Below are positions 16,853 to 24,880 of a stretch of 64,000 nt of DNA, piece by piece. The stretch comes from Clostridium sp. DL-VIII (GTDB taxonomy: Bacteria > Bacillota > Clostridia > Clostridiales > Clostridiaceae), in contig NZ_CM001240.1 in assembly GCF_000230835.1 (NCBI RefSeq), positions 591,001 through 655,000 on the forward strand, read 5' to 3'. The notes under the pieces were generated by a model, which was not told the DNA's origin, did no database searches, and saw only the letters and a program-made list of their open reading frames with translations. Positions within the stretch are counted from its first letter, which is position 1. The number at the start of each line of letters is the position of its first letter. The position numbers and the translations under genes are program-made.

Positions 16853-17604
16853 TCAACAGTTGTACTTAATATGTAGATTGGGTGATGCACCCAGCCTAAC
16901 AAACAAGCATAACGCGGAAGCACCGATTAAGACAATAAGTGGTAATTCCCAGTTGCTAGCTGCATCATGTAGAAAGCCAAAAAGCATCAGCCAAAAAGCA
17001 GCGAGTAGGTGGACGATTGACTGTGCCATGCCGGACAATCTTGCCGATTCATCTGCATTTCTTGCTTTCTACGTATTATTTGAAGTATTCAGATGACAAT
17101 GGATAAGAAACTAAGTGCAGGCCAAATGCTTAACGCTCCGCTCCATCCCAATCTAGATTTTGCCGAAGCAGGGACACTGATACCGGATGCTATCGCCCCA
17201 AAAAGGCCCATAGAAGCAGTATAGATGCCAGTTATCAAACCGACCTGTTTAGAAAATTCATGTTTGATTAGACTGAGTATTAGCACATTGCCGACAGAAA
17301 TGGACAATCCAAGGATTAATGTTCCAAGAAATAGTCCAACCCCTCCAAACAATGAACGTAATGTAATTCCGAAAGTCAGAAAAATAAGTGACCAAAGCAG
17401 CACCAATTTAGTGCCAAATTTTCGCGCCAATCGTGGAGCGAAAGGTGAGAATCCTGCAAAAGCTAATAACGGAAGGGTTGTAATCATACCTGCTAATGTA
17501 TTGGAAATATGTAAGCTACCACGAATTTGATTGACCAACGGGCCAACCGCTGTTAAAGGTGAACGCAAATTTGCTGCAATAAATGCAATTCCGATTATCA
17601 GCAT
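16853..17604 (-). pseudogene. CynX/NimT-type MFS transporter, internally deleted
   Basis: The upstream part (17604-17089) encodes the first half of a CynX/NimT-like major facilitator (NLRSPLTAVGPLVNQIR, APRLARKFGTK). The family continues for about 400 residues, but here the frame ends after 171. A piece from the C-terminal end (SGMAQSIVHLLAAFWLMLFG, residues near the last two helices) follows in another frame at 17038-16853. The middle of the protein is therefore deleted. Upstream codons (SLYSKRNTPI) continue the homology beyond the ATG at 17604, but no proper start is left near the AAGGAG at about 17676. Not functional. Confidence 0.75.
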
Positions 17605-17893
17605 TATTGGTGTATTTCTTTTTGAATATAGGCTCTTTTCGCGTTCGTTATGTAATTGATTAATTTATATAGTATCTCCTTAAAGTGTGATACGCTTTTT
17701 ATATTGATTATCATTATATCAGTTTAAATTGTGAAAATAATACCTTTAGTTTATATATAACTTTTAAATATTCTTCCTTTGAGAGAATAGTTTTTTTCTC
17801 GAAGAATAACTCATATTTTGATACACGATTAATCCTCCTTACATAAATTATAGACAAAAGGAGTATGGCTGATATACACTTGAATAAAATTGG

Positions 17894-18124
17894 TTATTCA
17901 TCTTGCCTCTGTAAGAGTTTATTATTTTCAAATTTATTATTAAAAGAATTGACTGGTGGAAATATTGGACATTCATATGGGTAAAAACCAAAGAGAACAC
18001 ATGCGGCTAAAGAATTATAGATAGCCCATAAACTCAATTCAGCAGCCCATAAACTTCGTCCATCAGTTTCAAGTATTTTACGTTTATACTTTTGCTCAGT
18101 CATTTCACTATTATCATAACTCAT
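17894..18124 (-). CDS. Small paralogous protein A of a MarR-linked pair
   Basis: I do not recognise the family. Protein A and its neighbour B (18272-18469) share a charged N-terminus, LWxIYNSLAxC, and a nearly identical C-terminal block FGFYPYECPIFPPVNSFN with an invariant Cys and several Pro/Phe/Tyr. A has an extra seven-residue duplication (LWAAELSLWA) and a longer tail. DNA aligned with B's start has ATC at 18154, correctly spaced behind AGGAGGT, instead of ATG. The first ATG is ten codons later (18124). It may therefore be poorly translated, use ATC, or be decaying. The operator at 18187 matches those before B and the MarR gene. A peptide or RiPP-precursor role is speculative. Confidence 0.55.
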   Translation of the reverse strand: MSYDNSEMTEQKYKRKILETDGRSLWAAELSLWAIYNSLAACVLFGFYPYECPIFPPVNSFNNKFENNKLLQRQDE

Positions 18125-18186
18125 ATATAGCCTTGATGATTTTTTCTTTTTGATGCTAGTACCTCCTAACTAATTATGATAAAAAT

Positions 18187-18205
18187 GTGTATATCAACCA
18201 TACAC
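18187..18205. promoter_or_regulatory. MarR-type operator before protein A
   Basis: GTGTATATCAACCATACAC: 6-bp inverted arms GTGTAT/ATACAC. It is one of three 19-bp copies in this cluster, located just upstream of a CATAAT -10-like box on the minus strand. Confidence 0.6.
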
Positions 18206-18271
18206 TTGAATATAATTGATTATTCATCTTACTTTTTTAAGATCTTATCAATTTTATTATTTTCAAACTTA

Positions 18272-18469
18272 TTATTTATTAAAAGAATTGACTGGTGGAA
18301 ATATTGGGCATTCATATGGATAAAAACCAAATGGAACGCATGAGGCTAAAGAATTATAGATAACCCATAAAGTCCTTTCGTCAGCCTGAAGTATTTGTTT
18401 ATACCTCCGCTCACTTACTTCACTATTATCAGAAGCCATATATGGCTTTGATGATCTTTTTCTTTTCAT
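18272..18469 (-). CDS. Small paralogous protein B of a MarR-linked pair
   Basis: The 65-residue product begins MKRKRSSKPYMASDNSE and ends in the FGFYPYECPIFPPVNSFN block shared with protein A. The ATG at 18469 is preferred over more distal codons because it aligns with the conserved start region. Its SD (GGCGGTG) is poorer than that of A. Homology with A continues in the DNA beyond the stop, where small insertions moved the frame, so the pair arose by a tandem duplication of about 330 bp. The 19-bp operator at 18503 overlaps the -35 region of a TATAAT promoter (minus strand, 18489-18494). No signal peptide or TM segment is evident. Confidence 0.6.
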   Translation of the reverse strand: MKRKRSSKPYMASDNSEVSERRYKQILQADERTLWVIYNSLASCVPFGFYPYECPIFPPVNSFNK

Positions 18470-18502
18470 GTTAACACCGCCTAACTTAATTATAATAAGA
18501 AT

Positions 18503-18521
18503 GTGTATAGCAACCATACGC
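18503..18521. promoter_or_regulatory. MarR-type operator before protein B
   Basis: GTGTATAGCAACCATACGC. It matches the copies at 18187 and 19016 in most positions and sits eight bases upstream of the -10 TATAAT on the minus strand. Confidence 0.6.
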
Positions 18522-18534
18522 TTGCTTAAAATTT

Positions 18535-19008
18535 TTATTCATCAAAATTTTCATTAAAAAATTTAACCTTGTTTATCAGGCTCGACAAAAAGTTTGACAA
18601 AAACTCCAATTCATGTTCGGAGGCATTTTGTAGTTCATCTTCAACCATATTATTTACAATAGAATGATAGAGCATATGGTTGCTATGAGCTTTTTTACCT
18701 TCTTCAGTAAGACTTAATGAATATCTAGACAAATTAAGATCATCAATTTCTTTTATAACCAGAGCCTTTCTCTCTAGCTTTTTGAGAATTTCGGAAACAG
18801 ATCCTTTTGTTACTCCTAGAATATCGGCAAGTCCACCCACATGAATGCCAGGATGTTCGGCAATGACCTTTATTACATGTATTTCAGAGTGAAAAATCGG
18901 TACATCCGTTCCGAAGTAGCGAGTCTTTTTATCAAGGTCAGTCAAAGCAAACGCTAAATCCAGAGAATTATATGCAATTTGATGTTTGTTATTAATAAAT
19001 TTATCCAT
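18535..19008 (-). CDS. MarR-family transcriptional regulator
   Basis: The 157-residue protein is a winged-helix MarR repressor: IKVIAEHPGIHVGGLADILG and TKGSVSEILKKLERKALV (about 45-85) form the HTH and recognition helix, then a beta-wing with LSRYSLSLTEEGKKAHSNH, and C-terminal dimer helices. Its promoter is very clear on the minus strand: TTGACA (19043-19038), 17 bases, TATACT (19020-19015), with the 19-bp operator filling the spacer. The ATG at 19008 lies only six bases after the -10, so transcription should begin at or next to the ATG and the mRNA should be leaderless. The gene is therefore autoregulated and shares operators with proteins A and B downstream. Confidence 0.85.
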   Translation of the reverse strand: MDKFINNKHQIAYNSLDLAFALTDLDKKTRYFGTDVPIFHSEIHVIKVIAEHPGIHVGGLADILGVTKGSVSEILKKLERKALVIKEIDDLNLSRYSLSLTEEGKKAHSNHMLYHSIVNNMVEDELQNASEHELEFLSNFLSSLINKVKFFNENFDE

Positions 19009-19014
19009 GTCAAT

Positions 19015-19043
19015 AGTATATGGTTGCTATACACTTTTGTCAA
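19015..19043 (-). promoter_or_regulatory. MarR promoter with embedded operator
   Basis: Minus-strand TTGACA-N17-TATACT. The operator GTGTATAGCAACCATATAC occupies 19034-19016, between and overlapping the two boxes, so bound MarR would exclude RNA polymerase. Confidence 0.75.
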
Positions 19044-19118
19044 GTCATTATTGTATTAATTTTCTTATATATTGACGAGACAATATTTGATTGAACTTTA
19101 TTAATGGAGGTGAAGTGA

Positions 19119-19297
19119 ATGGTAAAAAGAAATTTAGATGTAACCAAAATGATTAAAGATGGATAGGAACAGGGAAAGTAGATAAATATAAGCCATGGAT
19201 TAAGGTTCGGGATGTACATTCTTTAGGTAGATTAAGTAGAATAAGAGAGATAAAACATGAAGGCAGAATAAACTATTATCTTTTCCTACCGTCTTGA
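19119..19297 (+). pseudogene. TnsA-type endonuclease, N-terminal remnant
   Basis: GGAGGTG and ATG 19119 start MVKRNLDVTKMIKDG; after a frame change the DNA continues IGTGKVDKYKPWIKVRDVHS, then LGRLSRIREIKHEGRINYYL, and stops at 19297. This matches the N-terminal signature of classical Tn7 TnsA (EGRGxG...YxPWL...DVxSxGRxxRI...K..R.HH.LS). It differs from the TnsA at 3,546, so it marks a second, lost Tn7-like element. The catalytic part is gone. Confidence 0.6.
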
Positions 19298-19339
19298 GCA
19301 TTTTTTTTCCTTAACTCATTGCTTCTCTTTTTCCTTGAC

Positions 19340-19390
19340 ATCAAAATAGCCTCCTATGATATTTTTATTTTATCATAGAAAGCTATTACT
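19340..19390. other. Imperfect hairpin beside the tnsA remnant
   Basis: AATAGC...TATGATA and TATCATA...GCTATT form a two-part stem around an AT loop (about 19346-19387). It may be a terminator for the tnsA remnant or the minus-strand flavodoxin gene, or an element-end relic. Confidence 0.35.
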
Positions 19391-19425
19391 TCTATTAATT
19401 TACAGACTTTTTTTACAGTCTCAAC

Positions 19426-19980
19426 TTAAACTAATTTTCTACCTAGTTCTTCGGCTTCGACTAAAACATTTGGCTGCTGACTAATATCATGTCTTTCCTT
19501 TAGATCTCCCACAATAATATTGCCTGCATTTTCCATGTCAAAGTAAGAAAAAAATTGTTTCAAATATTCTGTAACATTACTAAATGCTGCTGCTGGCGCA
19601 CCACTGCATGTTACTGTAACGTACTTTTTACCAGGTAAGTGTTTAGCTGTAAAATCAGGCTTTAAGAAAGGGCGCAATCTGTCTAGAAAGTTTTTTGTTA
19701 TTCCACTAACTTGAAGCATATATATCGGTGTACCCACAATTAGGCAGTCTGCTTTAGCTATTTCAGGAAAAAGATCCGTTAATTTGTCATTATTAATGCA
19801 ATATTCTACCTTTTCTAATTGACACGCATCACATGCTACACATTCCTTAATATTCATTTCGGATAAATTGTAAACATCAACATCATGACCGTTTTCCTGC
19901 GCTCCTTTGCAAATGGCTGCTACAATTTTGGCTGTATTTCCATCTCTTCTTGGACTACCTACGAATGCTATAATTTTCAT
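19426..19980 (-). CDS. Flavodoxin-family / NADPH-dependent FMN reductase-like protein
   Basis: The 184-residue protein starts with the FMN phosphate loop GSPRRDGNTAKIV (8-20). ECVACDACQ with a following Cys (about 47-63) resembles the cysteine motif of iron-sulfur flavoproteins, and GTPIYMLQVSGITKNFLDRL is a typical flavin-contact region. It probably reduces small quinone- or nitro-type substrates with FMN. A close paralogue is at 23,975. The SD is good (TAGGAGGAATAAAC before ATG). Downstream on the same strand there is no partner gene, and the O-methyltransferase gene ends 85 bases upstream, so co-transcription is possible. Confidence 0.8.
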   Translation of the reverse strand: MKIIAFVGSPRRDGNTAKIVAAICKGAQENGHDVDVYNLSEMNIKECVACDACQLEKVEYCINNDKLTDLFPEIAKADCLIVGTPIYMLQVSGITKNFLDRLRPFLKPDFTAKHLPGKKYVTVTCSGAPAAAFSNVTEYLKQFFSYFDMENAGNIIVGDLKERHDISQQPNVLVEAEELGRKLV

Positions 19981-20064
19981 GTTTATTCCTCCTATATTTT
20001 AAATGTTATATTTTAATTTCCATATGGAAACAAAGAAATCTTAAAGACAATCTGAGAATTTTAA

Positions 20065-20709
20065 TTAATTTGCTCTTTTTATAGCCACTGTCAAACCATC
20101 ACCAATAGGTAACAAAGTACTCTCAAATTGAGAACAATTAGCAATTTTCATATTAAATGCATCTATTGCCTCGCACATTTGGGTTAAATCGCCGAACTCG
20201 GAACCAAAATCAAACACAGGAAAGAGTGTATCCTCGGCAATTAGGAGTCCTCCTGACTTAAGCAATCGAATGTATTGGTCAAAGAGTTTCAAGTATAGTG
20301 TTTTATCACCGCAGTCTTGAAAAATAATATCAAATGTATCATTCAAACCTGATAGTACAGTTCTGGCATCACCAATCTTAACCTCAATCTGCTCATTTAC
20401 ACCTTCGCGCTCAAAATTTTCAATAGCTTGCTTCGCTACATCTGCGTCAATTTCAATTGTGACAATTTTACCACCATAAGCTTTAATAACTTTTGCCATC
20501 ATTACAGTTGAAAAACCGATACTTGTACCGATCTCAAGGATTTTTAGTGGTCTATTCATCATTATTAAAATTTGAAGCATTTTAGCCACATCGTCATCAA
20601 CCACTGGTGCAAAGTCCTTTAACTTGGTGTCCATAATATATTGCTCTTGAGTTAATTTACTTTTTTTATATAGTTGTTTAATGTAATCATTAATTTCATT
20701 AAAGTTCAA
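20065..20709 (-). CDS. O-methyltransferase family, SAM-dependent
   Basis: Class I methyltransferase of the CCoAOMT/TrmR type: SAM motif ILEIGTSIGFSTVMMAKVI, acidic ribose-binding strand IVTIEIDADV, and IIFQDCGDKTLYL, where the canonical family has a metal-binding Asp. The TTG at 20709, nine bases after AAGGAGG, is the best start; a longer frame reaches 20802 without an SD. Family members methylate catechols or tRNA uridine-34; which applies here is not clear. It lies after a DHA2 efflux gene on the same strand, hinting at a detoxification cassette. Confidence 0.75.
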   Translation of the reverse strand: MNFNEINDYIKQLYKKSKLTQEQYIMDTKLKDFAPVVDDDVAKMLQILIMMNRPLKILEIGTSIGFSTVMMAKVIKAYGGKIVTIEIDADVAKQAIENFEREGVNEQIEVKIGDARTVLSGLNDTFDIIFQDCGDKTLYLKLFDQYIRLLKSGGLLIAEDTLFPVFDFGSEFGDLTQMCEAIDAFNMKIANCSQFESTLLPIGDGLTVAIKRAN

Positions 20710-20849
20710 TTTATATTTCCTCCTTATCATGAATAAATAATCTCTTTCATTGATATGATAATTAACATAAACAGTTGTAAATTTGTTTTTTAGAAATACC
20801 AATAGTTCGTAACAACTTATTCAGTGTATTACATATGTAGCGAGTAAAA

Positions 20850-22214
20850 TTAGCTAATTGTTGCATGCCCAATGTTTTTAGGTAAAAACAGTACTTCAAT
20901 TACTGGAAATATCATCAATAGACCAAGAAATATAAAACCTAAGTCATATGCAGTAGTAGTTGAAAAGAAAATTTGTAGTAAATTAACAACAACTGTAATA
21001 AGTGATATACCCATACCTTGAGCCAATGTTGAAACAACAGCATTTAAAGTATTTGCACTATTTCGATCTTGAGGAGCTATTTCAGAAAAACTCAAGCCAC
21101 TATAAGCAGTCAAAGCTAATGAACGTCCTACACCTGAAATTAGTGCAAGAAACATTATCCAAATAGGTAAAGTATTAATTTGAATAAACGCTAAGGCGAT
21201 TGAGGTAACAAATACCATTCCAAATGAAGATAATAGTGCACCGCGATAGCCTAATTTACGAATAATTGGATTAGTAAATGGTTTTATTCCAATATTCCCG
21301 AGAAAAATAAATAGCACATAACTACCAGCTTTTACTGCAGACCAATGAAAGACTGTTTGTAAAAAGATAGTTAAGATATACGGTAATGCACCAACACATA
21401 GCCACAAAATAGAACCACTTGTTTGACAGATTCTAAAGGAAGCTATTTTTAATGAATCAAGTGAAAATAATGGATTGTCTGATTTCTTCAAGTGCTGGAA
21501 AACTATAAAGCTCAGTATTATTCCTAAAACAAATAATCCTAATGCACTAGTCCAATAATTTTTTCCATGAGTAGCTAATTCTGCTCCAACTAAAATTATT
21601 CCGGATGAAAATGAAATTTCTATAAAGCCTAAAAGATCAAATGTAGCTGTCTTCTTCTCTTTATCAGTATCTATTAGTCTTATTCCTATTAATACTATAA
21701 TTAAACCAATTGGTACATTAATCAAGAAAATCCATTGCCAGTTCCAGTAGGTAACAAGAAATCCGCCAACAACCGGTGCTATTGCTGGTGCTATGAGTGC
21801 AGGCCAAATGAGATAGCTAAACATTTTTAATAGCTGTGAAGCTGGTGTCTTTTCTAATACAATCAGTCTTGCTGTAGGTGTCATCAAAGCACCAGAAATT
21901 CCTTGTATAATTCTCATTATTAAAAGAAACGAGAAGTTAGGGGCTACTGCACTGCTTAATGAGCTAAGGGCAAAGATTATTACAGCAATAATCCAAATTT
22001 TCTTTTTTCCAAATCGATTAGCCATCCATCCACTTAAAGGGATGAAAACGGCAACTGTAATTAAATATACACTTACGAGTAAAGCAATTGTTGCCGAACC
22101 CGTATGAAAATATTCAGCCATTTTAGGTAGTGCCGTTGTTACAATTGTCCCATCTAAAATCTCCATAAAGAGACTAGCAGCCATTAATAAGGCTATTTTT
22201 ATTTCTTTTGTCAT
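20850..22214 (-). CDS. DHA2-family MFS drug efflux transporter
   Basis: The 454-residue membrane protein begins with LFMEILDGTIVTTALPKMA, the conserved first-helix motif (LD-TIVNVALP) of EmrB/QacA-type drug:H+ antiporters, and has the loop motif GWMANRFGKKK between helices 2 and 3. About 12-14 hydrophobic helices are visible, including GGFLVTYWNWQWIFLINVPI (motif C/D2 region). It should export drugs using the proton gradient. The padR gene immediately upstream ends five bases before this start, so they form an operon repressed by PadR. Substrate unknown. Confidence 0.88.
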   Translation of the reverse strand: MTKEIKIALLMAASLFMEILDGTIVTTALPKMAEYFHTGSATIALLVSVYLITVAVFIPLSGWMANRFGKKKIWIIAVIIFALSSLSSAVAPNFSFLLIMRIIQGISGALMTPTARLIVLEKTPASQLLKMFSYLIWPALIAPAIAPVVGGFLVTYWNWQWIFLINVPIGLIIVLIGIRLIDTDKEKKTATFDLLGFIEISFSSGIILVGAELATHGKNYWTSALGLFVLGIILSFIVFQHLKKSDNPLFSLDSLKIASFRICQTSGSILWLCVGALPYILTIFLQTVFHWSAVKAGSYVLFIFLGNIGIKPFTNPIIRKLGYRGALLSSFGMVFVTSIALAFIQINTLPIWIMFLALISGVGRSLALTAYSGLSFSEIAPQDRNSANTLNAVVSTLAQGMGISLITVVVNLLQIFFSTTTAYDLGFIFLGLLMIFPVIEVLFLPKNIGHATIS

Positions 22215-22219
22215 TCAGT

Positions 22220-22747
22220 TCACCATTCCTTTTTCATTTCACGTTTGAATTTTTTAATCCATTCTATTGCAGCATTAGCTTGTTGTAGTCGTAACTCAAA
22301 TTTTTTACTTGCATACCAGTGATCCTTTGAATTTTCTTTAGCTAATTTTTGAAGTGCATCTTGTGCATCTTCTATGATGTCTTTTTGTTCCTGATAGAAT
22401 TGCTCTAATAATTGGATTTGTTCATTTAGAGCAAGATGCTGCATAACATCAAGTTTTATTAAATATATATCAGCATTGTGAGCACTACTTGGAACTGGCA
22501 TTTTCATTAGTTTAAAAAAACGCTCTTTTCCCTTTTCTGTAATAGTAGCGACTTTTTTATTTTTTCCATCTGAGCCTACAGTGGTTATTTCTACAAAACC
22601 ATCTTTTTCCAATTTCTCAAGTAAGGGATAAATAACTCCATAGCTGACTTTGCGGTGACGTCCTAAAGAGACCTGCAATGCATTACGTAGGTCATAACCA
22701 CTTTGAGGTTCCTCCATTAACTCGCCTAAAATAAAAAGTTCATTCAT
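22220..22747 (-). CDS. PadR-family transcriptional regulator
   Basis: 175 residues: winged HTH with the PadR signature SGYDLRNALQ, then VSYGVIYPLLEKLEKDGFVE (about 17-55), then a helical C-terminal dimer domain of the Vir type. PadR repressors often control an adjacent efflux pump and are released by the exported drug. The gene is co-transcribed with the DHA2 transporter. Two TATCTAAAAGAT repeats just upstream are the likely operator. Confidence 0.88.
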   Translation of the reverse strand: MNELFILGELMEEPQSGYDLRNALQVSLGRHRKVSYGVIYPLLEKLEKDGFVEITTVGSDGKNKKVATITEKGKERFFKLMKMPVPSSAHNADIYLIKLDVMQHLALNEQIQLLEQFYQEQKDIIEDAQDALQKLAKENSKDHWYASKKFELRLQQANAAIEWIKKFKREMKKEW

Positions 22748-22768
22748 AATTTTTTATTCACTCCTATA

Positions 22769-22793
22769 TATCTAAAAGATGTATCTAAAAGAT
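22769..22793. promoter_or_regulatory. Tandem operator-like repeats before padR
   Basis: TATCTAAAAGAT at 22769-22780 and 22782-22793, a 13-bp period. Each contains the small palindrome ATCT-AAA-AGAT. It lies 22 bases upstream of the padR start on the minus strand. Confidence 0.5.
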
Positions 22794-22911
22794 ATATTAA
22801 ATATATATTATTTAGATTTAAAAAGCAAGTTGTTTTCATAAAAAAATTTATTCTTTAGGGAATTATATTACTGTACATTCTGTGGATAACTAATAAAAAA
22901 TATATATTATA

Positions 22912-23283
22912 ATGAAGGAGAAAATAACAGCAAAAGATATATTAAATAATAATTATAATGATTTAAAAAATAAATATTGTAATAAGGTACCGAAGGATAT
23001 GCGAAAGCATATTGATGAAGTAGTAAGTAAGGCCTTAAAGTGTAGCGATATTAAGTATGGATTTGCAGAATATAAGTGTGAGACATGCTGAGAGAGTAGA
23101 AAAGTTCCGTTTACATGCAAAAGTAAATTTTATAATAGCTGTGGTAGATTATACACAATGAAATGGACTGAAAAACAAAGGGGAAACATTCTAAGAGTTG
23201 TACATCGACACATTGTATTTATACTACTAGAGGAACTTAGAAATTATTTTTATTCTAAGAGAGAATTATTAAAGGAATTATAA
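22912..23283 (+). pseudogene. IS91-family transposase, N-terminal fragment with internal stop
   Basis: Starting at ATG 22912 the frame reads MKEKITAKDILNNNYND, then YGFAEYKCETC, a TGA stop (23089-23091, probably from Gly GGA), ESRKVPFTCKSKFYNSCGRL and RHIVFILLEELRNYFYS, to a stop at 23283. This is the zinc-binding head (CxxC...C...C..C) of an IS91/IS801-like transposase of a different lineage from the fragment at 13,203. The catalytic domain is missing. Its 3' end overlaps the broken end of the amidohydrolase gene. Confidence 0.75.
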
Positions 23284-23745
23284 GATGGAGTAAAAGAGGT
23301 GATTAAGTATTGATGCAATAAAAAGAAAGGCTCTAACGAAGCCGTATTGTTTTACGCAACGTTCAAGTTCTTTGCAGGCTGCTTCTGGGTCTTTTACTGG
23401 AAGAGTTGCACTTCCAAAGAATCGTCCAGGATATTTTTTGATTATTGCTCCAAGAGCATCATTAACTTTAGAGCATGCATCTATGCTTTCTTGGATATCA
23501 AACTGTTCAGGTCCTGGCGAACAACTGAGAACAGCTATGTCAATGCCAAGTTGATCCATTTGCTTAAGACGTGATTCTGCTATGTCTAGAAGCAATGGCA
23601 TCACAGCTGCAGCCGAAATTTTATCAAATTGTGTAAATTCAAAGACTTGAGTTTTTGTATCATAGCAAGGTGGAACTTTCCTTTTTTCCAAAACGTCAAG
23701 AATACAAGTATCATAAAAATGTTGTTCCAGATCAATTTTTTTCAT
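23278..23745 (-). pseudogene. Amidohydrolase-2 family protein, truncated
   Basis: The first 130 residues belong to the TIM-barrel amidohydrolase/decarboxylase family (PF04909-like): DLEQHFYDT with its metal-binding EQH, RLKQMDQLGIDIAVLSCSPG, NDALGAIIKKYPGRFFGSAT. Family members have over 300 residues, but here homology ends near residue 135. The last 20 residues (AFLFIASILNHLFYSIL) come from unrelated DNA next to the IS91 fragment. The remaining metal ligands are lost. The base composition is less AT-rich than the flanks. Confidence 0.7.
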
Positions 23746-23974
23746 ATAAAGCTCCTCTCATCACATGCATTTTTATATATAAAAGATTTAATGAGTGATT
23801 ATAGGATTTAGTTGAATTTTTAAAAACTATTGGTGAGAAAGTTGTCTGCTTCTCCGTAATGCTTTGGGAGAAACAAACATTTTCTACAAGAATAAGGTGT
23901 TGGGCTGCTTACAGCGTGGCTAGAAGTTTTGCCGTGTCTAGCATGGTGATTTTCTTCTGCTCTACAAAAATCAG

Positions 23975-24535
23975 TTAGTTTAGTTTTTGACCTATCTCCT
24001 CAGCTTGCTTTAAAATTTCTTGTTGACTAAGGATATCATCCTTACTGCCCAAATTTCCTGCGATGATATTACCTGCATTCACCATTTGACTATAGCCGCC
24101 AAAAATTTGATTAAGATATTCTGTAACATTTTTAAAGGCTTCAGCAGGTGCACCGCTGCATGTAACAGTTATATATTTTTTACCTGGTAAAAATCTTGTG
24201 GTATTATTAGATTCTACAAAAAACGTAAATAGTCTATCGAGGAAATTCTTTGTATAACCGCTCACTTGCAGCATATATATTGGAGTTCCAATTATAATGC
24301 AATCGGCATCTGCTATCTTAGGTAAAAGTTCAGTCATCTTGTCGTGAATAGAACAATATTCCACCTTATTTGCTTGACATAAACCACAAGCCCTGCATCC
24401 CTTATTATCAAGTTCTGATAAATTATAAGTTTCAACCTCATGTCCATTTTTCTTAATACCGGCACAGATGGCATCAACTATTTTTGAAGTATTTCCGTCC
24501 TTTCTTGCACTGCCTACAAAAGATATAACTTTCAT
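23975..24535 (-). CDS. Flavodoxin-family / NADPH-dependent FMN reductase-like protein, second copy
   Basis: A paralogue of the protein at 19,426 (same GSARKDGNTSKIV loop, CRACGLCQ motif, GTPIYMLQVSGYTKNFLDRL and KKYITVTCSGAPAEAF). The ATG at 24535 directly follows AGGAGGTAAAAAA; the frame extends seven codons further without support. 186 residues. The two copies flank the efflux and methyltransferase genes and probably act on related substrates. The upstream AraC regulator on the same strand, about 345 bases away, is a candidate controller. Confidence 0.8.
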   Translation of the reverse strand: MKVISFVGSARKDGNTSKIVDAICAGIKKNGHEVETYNLSELDNKGCRACGLCQANKVEYCSIHDKMTELLPKIADADCIIIGTPIYMLQVSGYTKNFLDRLFTFFVESNNTTRFLPGKKYITVTCSGAPAEAFKNVTEYLNQIFGGYSQMVNAGNIIAGNLGSKDDILSQQEILKQAEEIGQKLN

Positions 24536-24556
24536 TTTTTTACCTCCTAATATCAA

Positions 24557-24880
24557 TTATAAAATTAAAATAGTATTCGAATCAGCATGGTATTACAAGA
24601 GGATAGCCTAATACAGATTCAAAGACTAAATTAATTATAAATGTTATATAGCAAGAATGTTTGCCTTTTTCAATTGTCTTTTTGCATTATTCTCTAGATC
24701 GTTATTTCTTTTCTAGCCACATCAGAAAAATGAAGGTGTTAAATAAGCTGAATATTCTTGCTTAATATAAGGAAAGCCCTCAAGCTTATAGGTAGAGAGC
24801 ATAATAAGGTGGTGATTAGATTCTTTTTTGGTAGATCAAAAATCATATTAACTACTATAAATTTAAAGTTATATTTTTGG
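24557..24880. other. Gap between flavodoxin-like and AraC genes
   Basis: No gene is supported. AGCAAGAAT (about 24651) and ATTCTTGCT (about 24752) form a distant inverted repeat of unknown meaning. A short open frame crossing into the AraC gene is antisense and not credible. Confidence 0.35.

Noticed and set aside
22881-22889. Single TGTGGATAA (DnaA box)
   Set aside because: An isolated 9-mer is expected by chance about once in a window of this size and composition.
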